A stretch of DNA of 64,000 nucleotides from Xenopus tropicalis. Lineage: Eukaryota > Chordata > Amphibia > Anura > Pipidae. The DNA is taken from the NCBI RefSeq assembly GCF_000004195.4, contig NC_030677.2, positions 62,316,222 through 62,380,221 on the forward strand, in the 5' to 3' direction. Both the position numbers and the translations under genes were made by a program. The stretch's first letter is position 1. Each line of letters starts with the position of its first letter. The notes beneath the pieces were generated by a model, which worked only from the letters and a program-made list of their open reading frames with translations, did not search any database and was not told the DNA's origin. Below are positions 31,861 to 43,979 of the stretch, in pieces.

Positions 31861-33400
31861 CGATTTCTTTCTGTGTTTTGGGTACTACCATTTGTAGGCC
31901 AGGTTTGGTTATGAACTGTAAGGATTTTTTAATCGATGCCCAACTCATTAAAAGAACTTTAAAAGTTCACGGTATTAAACCTGAAGAGCTTTTATTTTGT
32001 GAAAAACTCCATCCTGGAAAAAAATGTAAAAGCAATTGATGCAAAAAACATGAGATTAAACATCACTCAAGCATTTTCTTACTTTAGATTGCCTCAAACC
32101 AGATCTAATTAATATGCCCCAAGAACTAAGGGGCTCAATTTACTCTTACCTCAAGCAGATAGAAATTGTAGGAACCCACCACAATTAAGGAACTGGTGTC
32201 TTTTATTAGGGTTAACGGGGGTTATTATAGTTAGAACCATCATCTGTCAATTTATTGTGTATTTAGAGCTGGAGCTGTAACTTTCCACCCCCAAAGTTGG
32301 TTCATGACCCAGTTCTTAATTGAGTTAATCTCAAACTGGGGGAGGGGTCTTAGCATAAGTGCTTTTCTTCTGAGCATTTAAATTATTTACATTTTTATTA
32401 CTATGCCCAAAAGTAAGTGGGCAAAAGTAAATGATTGCTTGAGATCCAGCTGCTCCTAATCGCACCTCGACCTGCATAACATGTTAATTAGGATTATAGT
32501 GATTGCAATACCCTTGGGAATTTAAAATATTTTTAATATTCCTTACAAGTGGATCTGGTGTAACAATAATAACCCCCTTTAGCCCTAATGAAGGACCATA
32601 AATGTACAGGCAAAAGCTGTTTTTAATATCTAAATCTTGGTTAAGACATTTGGTTAAAAAAGTGACAATCTGTATAATTTGAGAATTGCTGAGAATTGCT
32701 GCATTTGACATGATTTCTGATTCATTTATGACATGATGAGACACCATATTTCATAATCTTAAGAGGTGAGAAGCTAAATTCCAGAAGTAAAGGTTTCAGC
32801 AAGTTTAAAATATATTTCAAGGAAATGTCAATAAAGAAGCACACTGCAAAATTAATATCGCTTTAACAACTTTCTTTTCCTTTCAGCAATGTCTATAAAT
32901 ACATTTTTATTTCTTATTTCGGTAAAAATCTGCTTGCGTCAGAACTTGCTAGGAACATCTAAGCATCAGTCAGGCCCTACAGAATGGCAGTTGACTTTGC
33001 AGGCAGGCAGGAGAAAACAAGAGGTCAAGAAAACCTGGGGATGGGTGAAGCAATGAAACATGGTTATCTGTAGTTCTGTGTGCACAATTCCCAATGTGCG
33101 GGAATAACGAGAAATAAATGCAATTTATCAAAATTTGAGTTTGCTTTTTTTTTTGACGATTCCAGAAAAAAAACACAGCAAAAATAAATGAATGCAAATA
33201 TATATATCCTTAAGAACCACAAATAAGCAGTATTTATTTTTTAAAAATCTTCGAAAAAACTCACCTAGGAAAAGCCAGCGAAGTTCAATAAAAGTCAATT
33301 AGAATTGCCTCTAACAACTTTATTTATTTTCCCAGTTATTGAACATTCAAGTTTTTTGGCATCATTGAAAATGAACAGAGCAATGTAATTCACAACTGCA
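31861..33400. other. Unassigned AT-rich stretch
   Basis: No supported gene. GAACTGGTGTC near 32190 and GACCCAGTTCTTAATTG near 32307 give a weak inverted relation that may be an eroded MITE. Confidence 0.3.
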
Positions 33401-33542
33401 CACAACTTTTTTTCTGAGACAAAAGGCGTGCGGGAATATTCTGTTGTGTTTTCCTTAAATAAGTTAGCATACGAGAAGAAAAGTCGCATGCGTTTTGCCA
33501 TAGTTATATTTTTCACATCTGCATCTTGATAAATCTGCCCCC
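33400..33542. mobile_element. Right part of a Harbinger-like MITE
   Basis: It ends ATCTTGATAAATCTGCCCCC, the mirror of the GGGGCAGATTTATCAA type of terminus. The left terminus is not identifiable. Confidence 0.45.
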
Positions 33543-36104
33543 GTAGAGTAACACAATCAAAGCAAGAGGGAGCAGATATATCTAAAGGAGCAATGAGACA
33601 CCGAGAGAAAGATGGCCATGGGTAGTAGAGTGCATGCTCATTACATGGGTAGTAGAGACCCCTCGAAGGCTCATGCAATTTACAGTAGGAAACAGGACCT
33701 GGGGTTAGTAAGTACAGCAAATAGTAAAAAATACAAACTACCAACTGCATAGTGAAAAATCCATAGTCAACCCCTTGGTTTAGCAGGTTAAAGTCAAGAT
33801 TTTTCTAAACCCCTCACTTGATCCATAGCTATACAAAGTTTGAACTGTTTTTGATATTGAGTGTGAATATGCAGTTTGGCCATGATTAACTACTTTAATT
33901 GAAAAAAAAAAGCAAACTGTATTTCTTGTACAGTAGCTTTGATATTCTTAGCTGAGCTGTAGCTTTTTGGTGTATAGGTATTAGTGTCTTCTATCTCATC
34001 ATTGATTCATGAGCCCGTTATCTCTAGAGGAATACTTTTCCTTTGTGTTTCTTGGTCAGAAAGGTCCTTATAAAAATATGCTTGGACTGCAATTTAAGTT
34101 TCAGTTCATCATCCTTCCTTAAATCTAAAAGGGAACTAATGTGATAAAGTTCCTCAGAGTTTGCAGTCATATACAATACAGCTCAAATTGCTCTCAAGTG
34201 CAATATAACCCTTAAGGGGGCCATAGATGGGGGCGATTGAATACGATAGATGGCCCACGTGCTAAACAGACAGAGAGCATAAGTAGGGCCACACAGGTTA
34301 TGACTGTTTTCGTATTTTTCCAGTTGCTTGTTCAAAGAGCAAGAAGAGCTGGTGCTCCTCTTCATTTCCTCATCTGCCTATGCACTGGCCAATATGGGGC
34401 ATCTGCAGATAAAAGTTTCAACCCTGGATGATTCCCAAATTAACTGATATACATAGTACAGAACCGACTGATGTCAGCGGCTCACCATAGTAAAGGATAC
34501 CATACCACGCATATATGACATAGACATGTGCTGGTCCGTTGCTGCCCTAGGCACTGGACCAGTGAGCGCCCATCAGCACATGCACAATGGCATCATCAGA
34601 AGTGACATCACAGCACAATGGGCATGCACATGACATCACTTCTTCTTGAGCATCACCAAGGAACCTCCTGGCAGCAGGGGAGGGGGTCTTTTTTTTCCTA
34701 AAAAGTTTAATTTACTATAAAGGCATCTGAGGGCTGCCCCCTTAAAGCAGCCGCCCTACGCACAGGCCATTGTGTGCCTTTATGGTAAATACACCCCTAT
34801 ATATGGACATCTTTGGCATTTGGCAGTGGCTGTTAGTATAGATAATTATATTAGCAAGGCTTAGGATGAATAATTTGAAATCAGGTTATCAAGGGCAATG
34901 TTTTCCCTATCCCAGGCAGGGGCAGAAACCAAAGCGTAGGCACTAAACATTTGTTTTACAAACTAATAATATCAACATTTGGCAAAACATTTCACGGAAC
35001 ACCTCAAAAAGTAAACAAAAAAGTGGAAAGTCAATTTAAACACTGATCATTATTATGGTACATTTTCCCTTTAAACTGTAATCATAATAGTAATACTTTC
35101 ATGCTGCAGAATCAGCTTTAACAAAATCAAGTTGAACCTTATTTTTTAATGAATCAAGTGTTGTGATGCCATGATAAATTCCTGCCTGCTTTATTTTCCT
35201 CTTCTATATATTGGTGTAAATAAAGTAATAAAATCCAATTTTCTCTTGATTTACCACATGCTGTTGAGCTCAGGATTCCTCTAGTTACATGTTCACATAT
35301 GGTGATACCAATAATAAAAGGCACTGTCATAAAAAAAGAACTGAAAATGAATCTCGTTCATATCAATGTGACATATCAGTGAAATATAGGTGATATTGCA
35401 TTTTGTGTAGAAGCATCTGAAAATATATTTCATGTCATATACTGAGCAATCTACTGCATGCAAGTCAAGGAACTTAGTCAATGGCATATACTGCTGAAAC
35501 GCTAACCTACAGTGGATTTCAGCTTGACTGATTTATTTCAGCGTGTTCCAGTACTTAATAGCAATAACTTACTGCTGCAGATTTTGAAAATGACATCTGT
35601 TCTGCATAACCTATTCATAGCTGAAAAGGCCTCTTAACTAGGTATGCTTATTAAAGGCCATTGACTAATTGCACAAATTCACAGAGAAACCTGAAATTAG
35701 GCTCCAGTCTACAGAAATAAATATAGACACCCATTAAAAGGTCTCACTTGTAAGCATCATGTTACAATAATAAAGCGAGTTATGCATATTTAAAGAAAGT
35801 ATGTGAAGGTTTGGAAACACTTTTTTTCTTATTTTTCAAAAGCACTGCTGATGATCAACACAGGCCGATAGGCTTAATAGCTTAATACAGCAGTAATTAT
35901 CTGCTTTTATTTTAGAAATCAGAAAATATATAGATATTATTATGAAAATATACTGCCAGATAAAGGTATAACAGTGTCCTAACATGTTTGCAATTTGCAA
36001 TAAATATCTAATATCTTCTTCCCTAGTATCTATTGCTGTGATATTATATAATTATATAGTTACAGTATATAGTTAAATTGGATTAAAAAAAGACCAACAT
36101 CCAT
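33543..36104. other. Unassigned with weak repeat fragments
   Basis: A fragment near 34211-34260 (CTTAAGGGGGCCATAGATGG) resembles the end of the family at 58721-58812. 34520-34790 is GC-richer (GCTGCCCTAGGCACTGGACC) and probably a dispersed repeat. The rest is AT-rich with no gene. Confidence 0.35.
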
Positions 36105-36219
36105 CTAGATTGTAAGCTCTTTTGGGCAGGGCTCTCTTCACCTCTTGTATCGGTTATTGATTGCTTTATATGTTACTCTGTATGTCCAATGTATGAAACC
36201 CACTAATAATAATAATAGT
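36105..36219 (+). mobile_element. L2/CR1-like LINE 3' end
   Basis: AGATTGTAAGCTCTTTTGGG, then CAGGGCTCTCTTCACCTC, ending in an AATAATAATAAT tail. Confidence 0.7.
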
Positions 36220-36328
36220 TCAACCCCTCCAAATGAATCCCAGTGCACATATACAGTATAAACATACTAATACTCCCCTATCTATACACTCGATATATAT
36301 AAACTATATATACCAATATCTATACCGT

Positions 36329-36807
36329 GGGGCACATTTATTAAAATGTGTTTTTTTCTGGGCTCGAAACGCGATATGGTATAATTTAGAAGTAACCTAG
36401 ATAATTTCTGAAGTTCTAAAATGTCTTGACAATGCTTTTATCATTCGTACAAAAATATTGCAACTGTGTTTAGAAAGGCACAAGATTTTCGTGCTGAAAT
36501 GTTTGGAAACGCCACGAAAACCTTTCTGGGTTTGAAGCCATCAATGTCTGGCTTTGGAAGCCTTCCATAGAACTTAATGGTACTCGACAGATCAAACCTT
36601 GCGAAAAGATAGTCCCGAGGAAAGTGTAACCAAACCGTTAATGAATTCTGAAATGTTCATATTCTTTGCGCAAATACATTTTTTTTGTGGAAAATTCAAC
36701 AAAAAACATGTAAAACTTGTGGAATTGTAACAAACTTTTCACATACATTTTGAAATGTTCAGAAAAAAATACAAAATTATCTCATAATTGTTAAGTAAAT
36801 GGGCCCC
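36329..36807. mobile_element. Harbinger-like MITE (GGGGCACATTTATTAA)
   Basis: The left end GGGGCACATTTATTAAAATG mirrors the right end TTAAGTAAATGGGCCCC. Inner blocks such as CTTCCATAGAACTTAATGG resemble the copies near 51250 and 61670. The target duplication is unclear. Confidence 0.65.
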
Positions 36808-36834
36808 AAATTGTAGATTTTAGAATCACAATAG

Positions 36835-37300
36835 CCATTGATATTATACTGATCAAGAAATCATCTAAGCCACTTCTAAAGGCATTATTAGAATCTGCCA
36901 TCATAACATGGACCCTCACCATGAAGGATCACCTATGCTGCTTCAGAAGAAAGTTCAATACATTGAGTCTAAAAGGGTGGTCTCTGATTTGTTGATCTTT
37001 TCTATAATAAAAAGATCCCCCACTAGCCGTCTATAAAATTTCCTCTAATGTAATTATGTCCCCTCACAAGCACCATTTCGCCACAGAGAACAACCACAGA
37101 CTTGACAGTCTAACCTCATAGTTTAAATCTTCCATCCCCTTTACCAGTTTAGTTGCACGTCTCTGCACTTTCTCCAGCTCATTAATATCCTTCTTAAGGA
37201 CTGGAGTCCAAAACTGCACTTCATACTCAAGCTGAGGCCTTACTAAGCCAAAATAGACCTCAGGCCTTACTTTACCAAATTATGTTTTCATCCTTAAGTA
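36835..37300. mobile_element. Degenerate frog interspersed repeat (probable LINE-derived)
   Basis: A string of landmarks I recognise from many frog loci: GTCCCCTCACAAGCACC, CTTGACAGTCTAACCTCATAG, TTAGTTGCACGTCTCTGCAC, and CTCATTAATATCCTTCTTAAG followed by GACTGGAGTCC. It is diverged, with one internal partial duplication of CTCAGGCCTTAC-like text near 37231-37270. Confidence 0.6.
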
Positions 37301-37423
37301 ATTGCATTTTTTAGGCAAGCCAGAGAATGAAACTGCCTGGAAGGATACCTCCAACACACTACCATTTTGTGAAAAATTCTGTTTATATTTTTTTATACCA
37401 AAGTAATTTATACACTACTTAAA

Positions 37424-37652
37424 ACAGGTATGTGGTATGAGGAATGTTTGGGATCTGGAGATTTCAGGATATATTTCTCTTTCTTGTAATCTCAATATCA
37501 ATATCAAGTCCACTGAAAAGCATATAACAATAAACCCAATAGAATTTTATTGCTACCAATATACTGTAGATTCATACAGCTTACCATTAAGTACAAGGTG
37601 CTGTTTTACTATTACAGAGAAAAAGCAAAACATAAAAATAAATTAGAATTAT
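37424..37652 (+). mobile_element. Diverged copy of the 'tacaggtatggga' MITE family
   Basis: ACAGGTATGTGG at the left. CCCAATAGAATTTTATTGC, then AAGTACAAGGTGCTG and TTTTACTATTACAGAG follow in family order. The right end is missing. Confidence 0.55.
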
Positions 37653-37660
37653 TTACTTAA

Positions 37661-38160
37661 AGGGGCGAAATAGGTCAAAGTCACCCCAAGTCTGGCCAGT
37701 CCTACACTCATTTTCATCGGATACATTAGGAATTCTGCTGCTTTATAATACATTTTAGGCAGGGGCTACATTTTATCTGCAACTTGCTTTCATGGTTAAA
37801 ATCACAAATGGTTGCCTTTTCATTGGCCACCATTGGGGCCACCTGACTGTAGCTGGGAAGAGTGGGAGCTACAACATGGAGCTGATCACTGCTCCTTTAT
37901 AAGCTATAAAAATAAAGGGAAAATTGTGCTCACCACTAAATTTTAAACCATTAAGCGGGGGCGCAATGAGGGTAAGACCAAAAAAGTCATACAGAGAAAT
38001 ACAAGAGGTCCTCAAAAATGTATAATAAAGCCATAGAATTCTTAAAGCATTAGATGAAAGTGAGTGTAGGGCTGGCCAGACCAGTGATGACTTTGATGTA
38101 ATTGGCCAGCTAAAATATACTACAATATATGGACAAACAATCCCAGTTTTGCTTAAAGGG
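37661..38160. mobile_element. Foldback repeat with 44-bp arms
   Basis: The arm at 37675-37718 (TCAAAGTCACCCCAAGTCTG and onward) is the reverse complement, with about five mismatches, of 38053-38096 (ending GATGACTTTGA). TTAA precedes at 37657-37660, but the right-hand TTAAAGGG at 38153 is not inverted, so the ends are uncertain. Confidence 0.55.
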
Positions 38161-38804
38161 AAGGCCATATCTTTGTAGCTTTATGCACAAAATGTTTTAA
38201 TGTTTTATATATATATATATTGATTATTGGTGATTTCAATCAGAGGCCACTGTGGAGAGTGTCTGTGCTGCAGAGCTGCCTGTGAACTCCAGTGTGACTG
38301 CCTCGAAGAGCCCCCAGTGAGTGATCCACCAAAGGGAGGATACTGGCAAGGGTACAAGTTTGGGGCCCCTGTGTGAAGACAGGTGTTGTTTGTGTACCTA
38401 CTACGTGAGAGTGGTCACTAGGTCCAAGGAGAGGTACTTTGGGGAAGGTAGCGCTTCCATGGGATATAAGAGCTCTTGGGAAGGGACAGTTTGCATTGAA
38501 CTAGTTAGACAGACAGTGTTAGTAAGACAGATAAGTCCCCATGGGACTTATGCAGGATTATTATCTGTATTAGTTGCCCTTTTTATCTCTATATAAAGTT
38601 AATCTTTCTTTGTTACTTTAAACTGTAGGTGTGTGGTTTTTTTTTCCCTAGTAGAATCAATTTTTTTCATCATTTATTATATCCCATTAGTCCTTTATTT
38701 ATTATTATTTCATTTTTGTTTATTCAAGATTACTTTCATGGTAGCACCAGGGTCATTGTATATAATGGACTTGTGGAGATGGATTGTACCATAACTTTCA
38801 TGTA
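38161..38804. other. Nothing recognised
   Basis: One short (TA)n near 38208-38222. No gene. Confidence 0.35.
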
Positions 38805-38818
38805 TATATATTGCTATA

Positions 38819-38870
<52 letters not shown>

Positions 38871-38894
38871 GTATATATATATATATATATATAC
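38805..38894. repeat. (TA)n microsatellite
   Basis: About 45 bp of TA repeat, interrupted by CCG near 38869, then about 24 more bp. Confidence 0.95.
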
Positions 38895-39615
38895 ATGCAG
38901 TGTCTGTGTGTGCTTATATGAAGCTGTTCCGGTACTGACACATTTTGATTTATTACTGATATCAGCTCTTTGCATTCATCTGGACTGGTATTCTCAGCAT
39001 GACACTTACTGAATAGTTTAGAGCATGTGCAATGTTTGGCGAATGATTAACTTTATTTCTTTTTAAAGTAACCTAATTCACTTGCACATTTTTATATTTT
39101 TATAAGCAGTAATATAATATTTAATCGTGATTGCTAGGATATATTGTCACAGTTGAAGAGGTTGTATTTTCAAAATTGAATACATTTTATTCTTAGTCCA
39201 TTCAATTCTGAGTAAAGGAAATTCCTTAACAGATAAATCTTTAATTCTCAGTAAAGTAAATTTTTTAACAAATAACTCTTTAACCAATATCTAGAAGTAG
39301 ATATTACATTAAGTCATACAACGTTATTATTTAAACACATATATGAATATCTCCTGTACATATAAAGCACAAGCCAGCAATGACAGACATTTTACACTTA
39401 TTCCAAATAAATGCTTATACAGTATAGCTCTAAAGATGTGTTCCTTCTGTTGAGAACAGATAGGTCTGTTTGCTGTTCTTTCTCCTGTGGCCAAAAATGT
39501 TGAAGCCTCAAGCCAGAAAACTGTGTATCGGCTCTAAAGGAAAAAAATCAGAATAAAAAAAAGCAGAATAAATAAAAAAAAGAAATGCACAATCTTTAAA
39601 GCTATTTATTTAAAT
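38895..39615. other. Nothing recognised
   Basis: AT-rich. A-rich patch near 39538-39585. No gene. Confidence 0.35.
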
Positions 39616-39900
39616 TACAGGTATGGGATCAGTTAGGCTGAATGCATGGGATTTGGGTTTTTCCAAATGGTGGTTTCCATAATTTGGATCTACAAGAACT
39701 ACTAAAAGCATACAGGAATTACATAAACCATTCAGGTATTTGTGCTAGCTTTGTTAGAATCAGGTACATGGTACTGGCTAATTATTACAGAGAAAAATTT
39801 AAAACAATGAAAAGCATTTGCTCAAAATGGACTCTGAGTGATGGCCTTCTACTAATTTGGAACTTTGTGGATATCGTGTTTCAGGATTGCTTACTTGTAT
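39616..39900 (+). mobile_element. Diverged copy of the 'tacaggtatggga' MITE family
   Basis: TACAGGTATGGGATCAG at the left, TTTCCATAATTTGGATC, GGTACATGGTACTGG, GGACTCTGAGTGATGGCC, and a right end GCTTACTTGTA, all in family order over about 285 bp. Confidence 0.65.
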
Positions 39901-42615
39901 ATGTATCATTGACATATTATCATGTTGGCAAGGTAAATAATATGTATGTATATATGCAGCTATTGAGTTATCTGTCATCTTTCCAGACCGTCATCATGTA
40001 GCTTAAGGTACTATAGCTAATAGATACATCCACTAAGCTGTAGTTGGTGTTTAATAAATCTGTTTTACAAATAGTTTCTATTTTATTATTTCTTTACAGT
40101 TATTTTTGTATATTTAATGTTTTATCTGTGAGTTCTTCAACCTAACATTTTTCCTGTCTGCAACCAACATAGCCCTGCTGCCATGCTGTGAGACACTGAC
40201 AGATTTCTCTTGCTCTAAGTGGCTAATTCCAGCAGGAGCCAGTAATTTGTAATGCACTACTGATACACAGCATGATTTATTTTTTGCATTGTGGGGAGGG
40301 GGATTTTTAGCTTGATGAAGAACGCTAAGAATCATCATTTTTGTTTACCTGGTTTGTTTAAGTAAATTGAAAGAACAAAATGAATAAAGTCATTGAACAT
40401 TTTCTTTCTTTTCTATATAATCTATGTTTCCCTCATGGTAATACATTTCCACATGGTATACTGGATTTAATGTTCAACCCCAGCAGGAGATTAAATAGAA
40501 TGTACTGTATTTTAAGGATGGGTAGCAGGAGGCAGGTAGCCATCCTTTTGGATGATCTAGAGCTAGAGCTTCATATAGGCACAACAGCTAGGGAACATTA
40601 GGCGCACATTGCATGAAAGCTCTGTACTTTATTGCCCATGAACCCAGCTGGAAAATGCATGCACCTTAAGGAGTGCAGTTCTGGTAAAGACACCTGAAAA
40701 TGCTATGTTTATATATGAATTTTCATTAACTGATGATAAACCTTCCACTATTTAGCAGCAACACAACCAGTTATGACACATTATGCGCCCCCTTTTCCTG
40801 AGTTATCAATTTATCAAGGTTTCTTTTTTGTAACATTAAAGAGGACCAGAAGAAAGTGTAATACATTTAGAAAAGCATAATGATAGACCAGACTTGTAAT
40901 GTAACAGGATGCAAGATGTATAAAGGATTGGGATCCGAATAAGGAAAGAGTGTTTTATTGTATATGGAAATTGCCCATTTCCAAATATGTCTGTATAGAG
41001 CACCTGTTGATTAGAAGAGAGCTGGGCACATATTTAGCTTTTAATAGGCTTTTTTTGCTATGAGAGTGCACACAAAGTTCAGTTCCTTAACATGTCAAAC
41101 TTGGAAATATATTTATAGATAGTGTCTAATTTTTGTATTTTGGGTCGCAACATTTGACAAACCCCCCCCCCCAAAAAAAATCTTGAATTGGCTAAATAGT
41201 TAAAATTTTGCCTAGGACAGCTCCCATGGACTTCTTCATAACCTTGCAAGCTTTCAGATACTGAAGTTTTACATAAGTTGTTTTTTTTTACGTTTTTTGT
41301 TTGCTAAATAAAAAAAAATGTGTGTTTTTTAAACCATAATTCAAATTTATGCTGCAAAATTCTACATTTTACCAGCAGCAAATATTTCTGTGAAGCCGCC
41401 ACAAATTTTGCAGTTAAAAAACATGGCAACTAAATGCCTATAGATGCCAATCTACTTTGCAGAAAAAGTCACCTAAAAAAAAAAACGTTACTAGGAAAAA
41501 AAAAACGATAGATGCACTGAAAAAAGTCAAAATGAAAAAAGTTCCCATGGAAATGGGACAGATTCGCACATAACTTGTTAAACTAGCATATATGCAAAGT
41601 TAGTACAGGTAAGAGATCAATTATCCATTAACCCGTCATGCATAAAGTTCACAAATTTACCATTTCCTATTGTGTTTTACTTAAAAGAATCTTCATTTTT
41701 TGCATTAAGTTTCTTATTAAGGCTAAAATGGAAAGTGGTCAGACTGCAATTTTCAACTTAGAAAGGATATTTATCTGGGGACTTTTCCATTGGATTTTTT
41801 TTATTAGTATTAGTTCAAAGACAAGTAAAAAGCTTAGTGAACATAATTAATACTTTTTAATTACAATTTCTCAATGATTTACAGAAAAATAATTTCTTGC
41901 AATGTAAAAATTTAGGTTTTCAAAAAATTAAGGTCACATATCTACAGATGCTAATCAACCTGCGTGGTTAGAAAAAGAACATTGCTTTTCATTTGAAAAG
42001 TCATTTTTTGAGCAAGATGGTATTTCAACCTCTACTTTTACCGTAACATGGCTCAGAGTTTCTATAAATGGTATTGATTAATAAGGAAAAATGAAAAGTG
42101 ATATATTACTGTTTTAAACTATGCTGGCTAGAGTAAACCAATCAATAAAAAAGGTAGACAGCATGATCTAGAGAAATTAGATATAAACATATTGTATTTT
42201 CTACATTATATCAGTCAACAGTGCTCACTAAGCATTTATGCAATGTGCTTACTTTGATAAGATGAGTTTGTGTAGTCTATAAAAAGATTTACCTGTTGTA
42301 ACAGGAGCAAGAACTTTAATGTTTACTGATATACACCTGTTCTGAGAACTGCCTATATAAACATATAATAAGCATAATAATATAAAGGAATAATTAAATG
42401 TTTGTATAAAACACATTCTGGCAAAGTATAAATAAACTGTCTGCATTATTTGAAAGTGGTTTTACATAACTTTCTACTGTTCTACAAATTAAAGTATTGT
42501 AATTTTATTAGTCTGGCTAAACAAACCATAGAAAAGAAATCAGCAATGCTTACTTATATGACATATTTAAAGCATCTTCTGGTTGCAAAAAATACATGAC
42601 TATAGAATTGAGAGA
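39901..42615. other. Long unassigned AT-rich stretch
   Basis: No gene. A poly-C run (about 11) followed by poly-A lies at 41162-41180. 41340-41540 has AAAAAAC/GTTTTTT-rich text like an eroded Harbinger-like MITE interior. Confidence 0.35.
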
Positions 42616-43290
42616 TTAAAGGAGTTGTTCACCTTTAAATTAACTTTTAGGGGCACATTTATTCGTATTTTTTCTACTGTGTGTATTTTCTATGATATTT
42701 TCATTAATTTGAGCGACTTTTTCATACTTTGCATGACAATTTGCGCAACAAAATCGTATTTGTCGCAATGAATATGAAAGTTTCGGAATTCATTCAATCT
42801 TCTGTATCGTAACTTTCTTTTGGACAGGTTGGAGCTGCGGAGTGCCATTGAGTCCTTTGGAAAGCTTCCCACATCATGCATTGAAGTGTCAACATCAGAA
42901 AGCGTTTTGTGCCGTTTAGGATCGTTGGGATATGAAATTTCAGATCGTCATTCACAAACGATTGTTTCAATATGGAAATTTCTGAACTTTCGGATCATAA
43001 GTACGAAATTTTCTTTTTTCAAACAAAAAGAATTTGTGACATTTACGATCATCAGAAATGATCGAATTTCGTGATTCGGATTCGTAAATTAGTGAATCAG
43101 CCCTTTAGTATGACGTAGAGTAATATTTATTCTTTGTGCATGGTTTTTCTTAATTGTTTAACTTTTTTTTCAGCAGCTCTCCAGTAATTTTAATGCCCAA
43201 TTTTTAGAAGTAGTCTGGATGCTACAGTTCAAATAATCCTAGCAACCAGCAGTAGTGTGAGTGAGACATTGAAAAATAAACATAAAATGC
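42616..43290. mobile_element. T2-type MITE interrupted by a Harbinger-like MITE
   Basis: TTAA at 42616-42619 precedes AGGAGTTGTTCACCTTTAAA, a common T2-type start, then TTAACTTTTA. The family continues after the insertion with AGTATGACGTAGAGTAATAT and CAGCAGCTCTCCAGT. The right end fades and is not identifiable. Confidence 0.7.
42647..43107. mobile_element. Harbinger-like MITE nested in the T2 MITE
   Basis: It starts GGGGCACATTTATTCG at 42650 and ends TTAGTGAATCAGCCCT at 43104, flanked by TTA (42647-42649 and 43105-43107). Interior CG-containing text is related to the 50988 copy (GTGATTCGGATTCGTAAATT near the right end). Confidence 0.75.
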
Positions 43291-43979
43291 CTGACTGGTG
43301 ATAAAATACAAAGTCTGTGATGCAGCAGAAGCCGTGAACTTCAGCGTAAGCATTTGTATCTTTGAAATTCACTTTGAAAGTTTTCAGTACATTAAAAATA
43401 ATCCTTTGCACTGCACCCTTTAGACTTATTTATGTTGAACAGGTTCAAGAGGCAAAAATATTGTTGGTCAGTAGGCAACCCCTAAACAAATGAAAGGCAA
43501 CCCTATTGGGATTAGAAATATACAGATGGTTATTTGACATCTACAAGTCCTTTGAGGTAGAGAGTTCCAGTACTAGATGCTTTTTAAGTTTTAATCAGCT
43601 CGCAAAAAATATAAATGGCCTCATCCTTTGTTTTACTGGCTTTCTCACTAATGGCACATCTTCTTTGGAAATAATGGAAGTGATAATGGAAGTGAAAACA
43701 TCTGCTCATGCTCTGCTCACACCTAAATGGGTTTCATCAGTTCAAAGAAAGTGTTGCTCCTAGAGCTATGATGTCTAGCAACTACCCAATGCACCTGATC
43801 TACATTGACATGCAAATAATCACCATTCAATTTTTTGGGTTTAAAAGTTAAATGCAAACACTTTTTCCAGTAACACTTCTATGACCCATGTCATCTTCTG
43901 TGACATAAGGACAGGAAGGATCATTTTCTTGCCAGGTGCAGTGTACAAAGTGCAATTTATGGATGTCATTTTCTGTTAT
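43291..43979. other. Nothing recognised upstream of the DIRS remnant
   Basis: No gene or repeat was identified. Confidence 0.3.

Noticed and set aside
33295..33750. 151-codon minus-strand ORF
   Set aside because: It overlaps a Harbinger-like MITE end and has no recognised domain.
38629..39012. 127-codon ORF
   Set aside because: Its core is Ile-Tyr from the TA microsatellite, so it is a simple-sequence artefact.
41600..41860. Another 'tacaggtatggga' MITE
   Set aside because: Only GTACAGGTAAGAGATC near 41605 fits. The later family blocks are absent or too weak.
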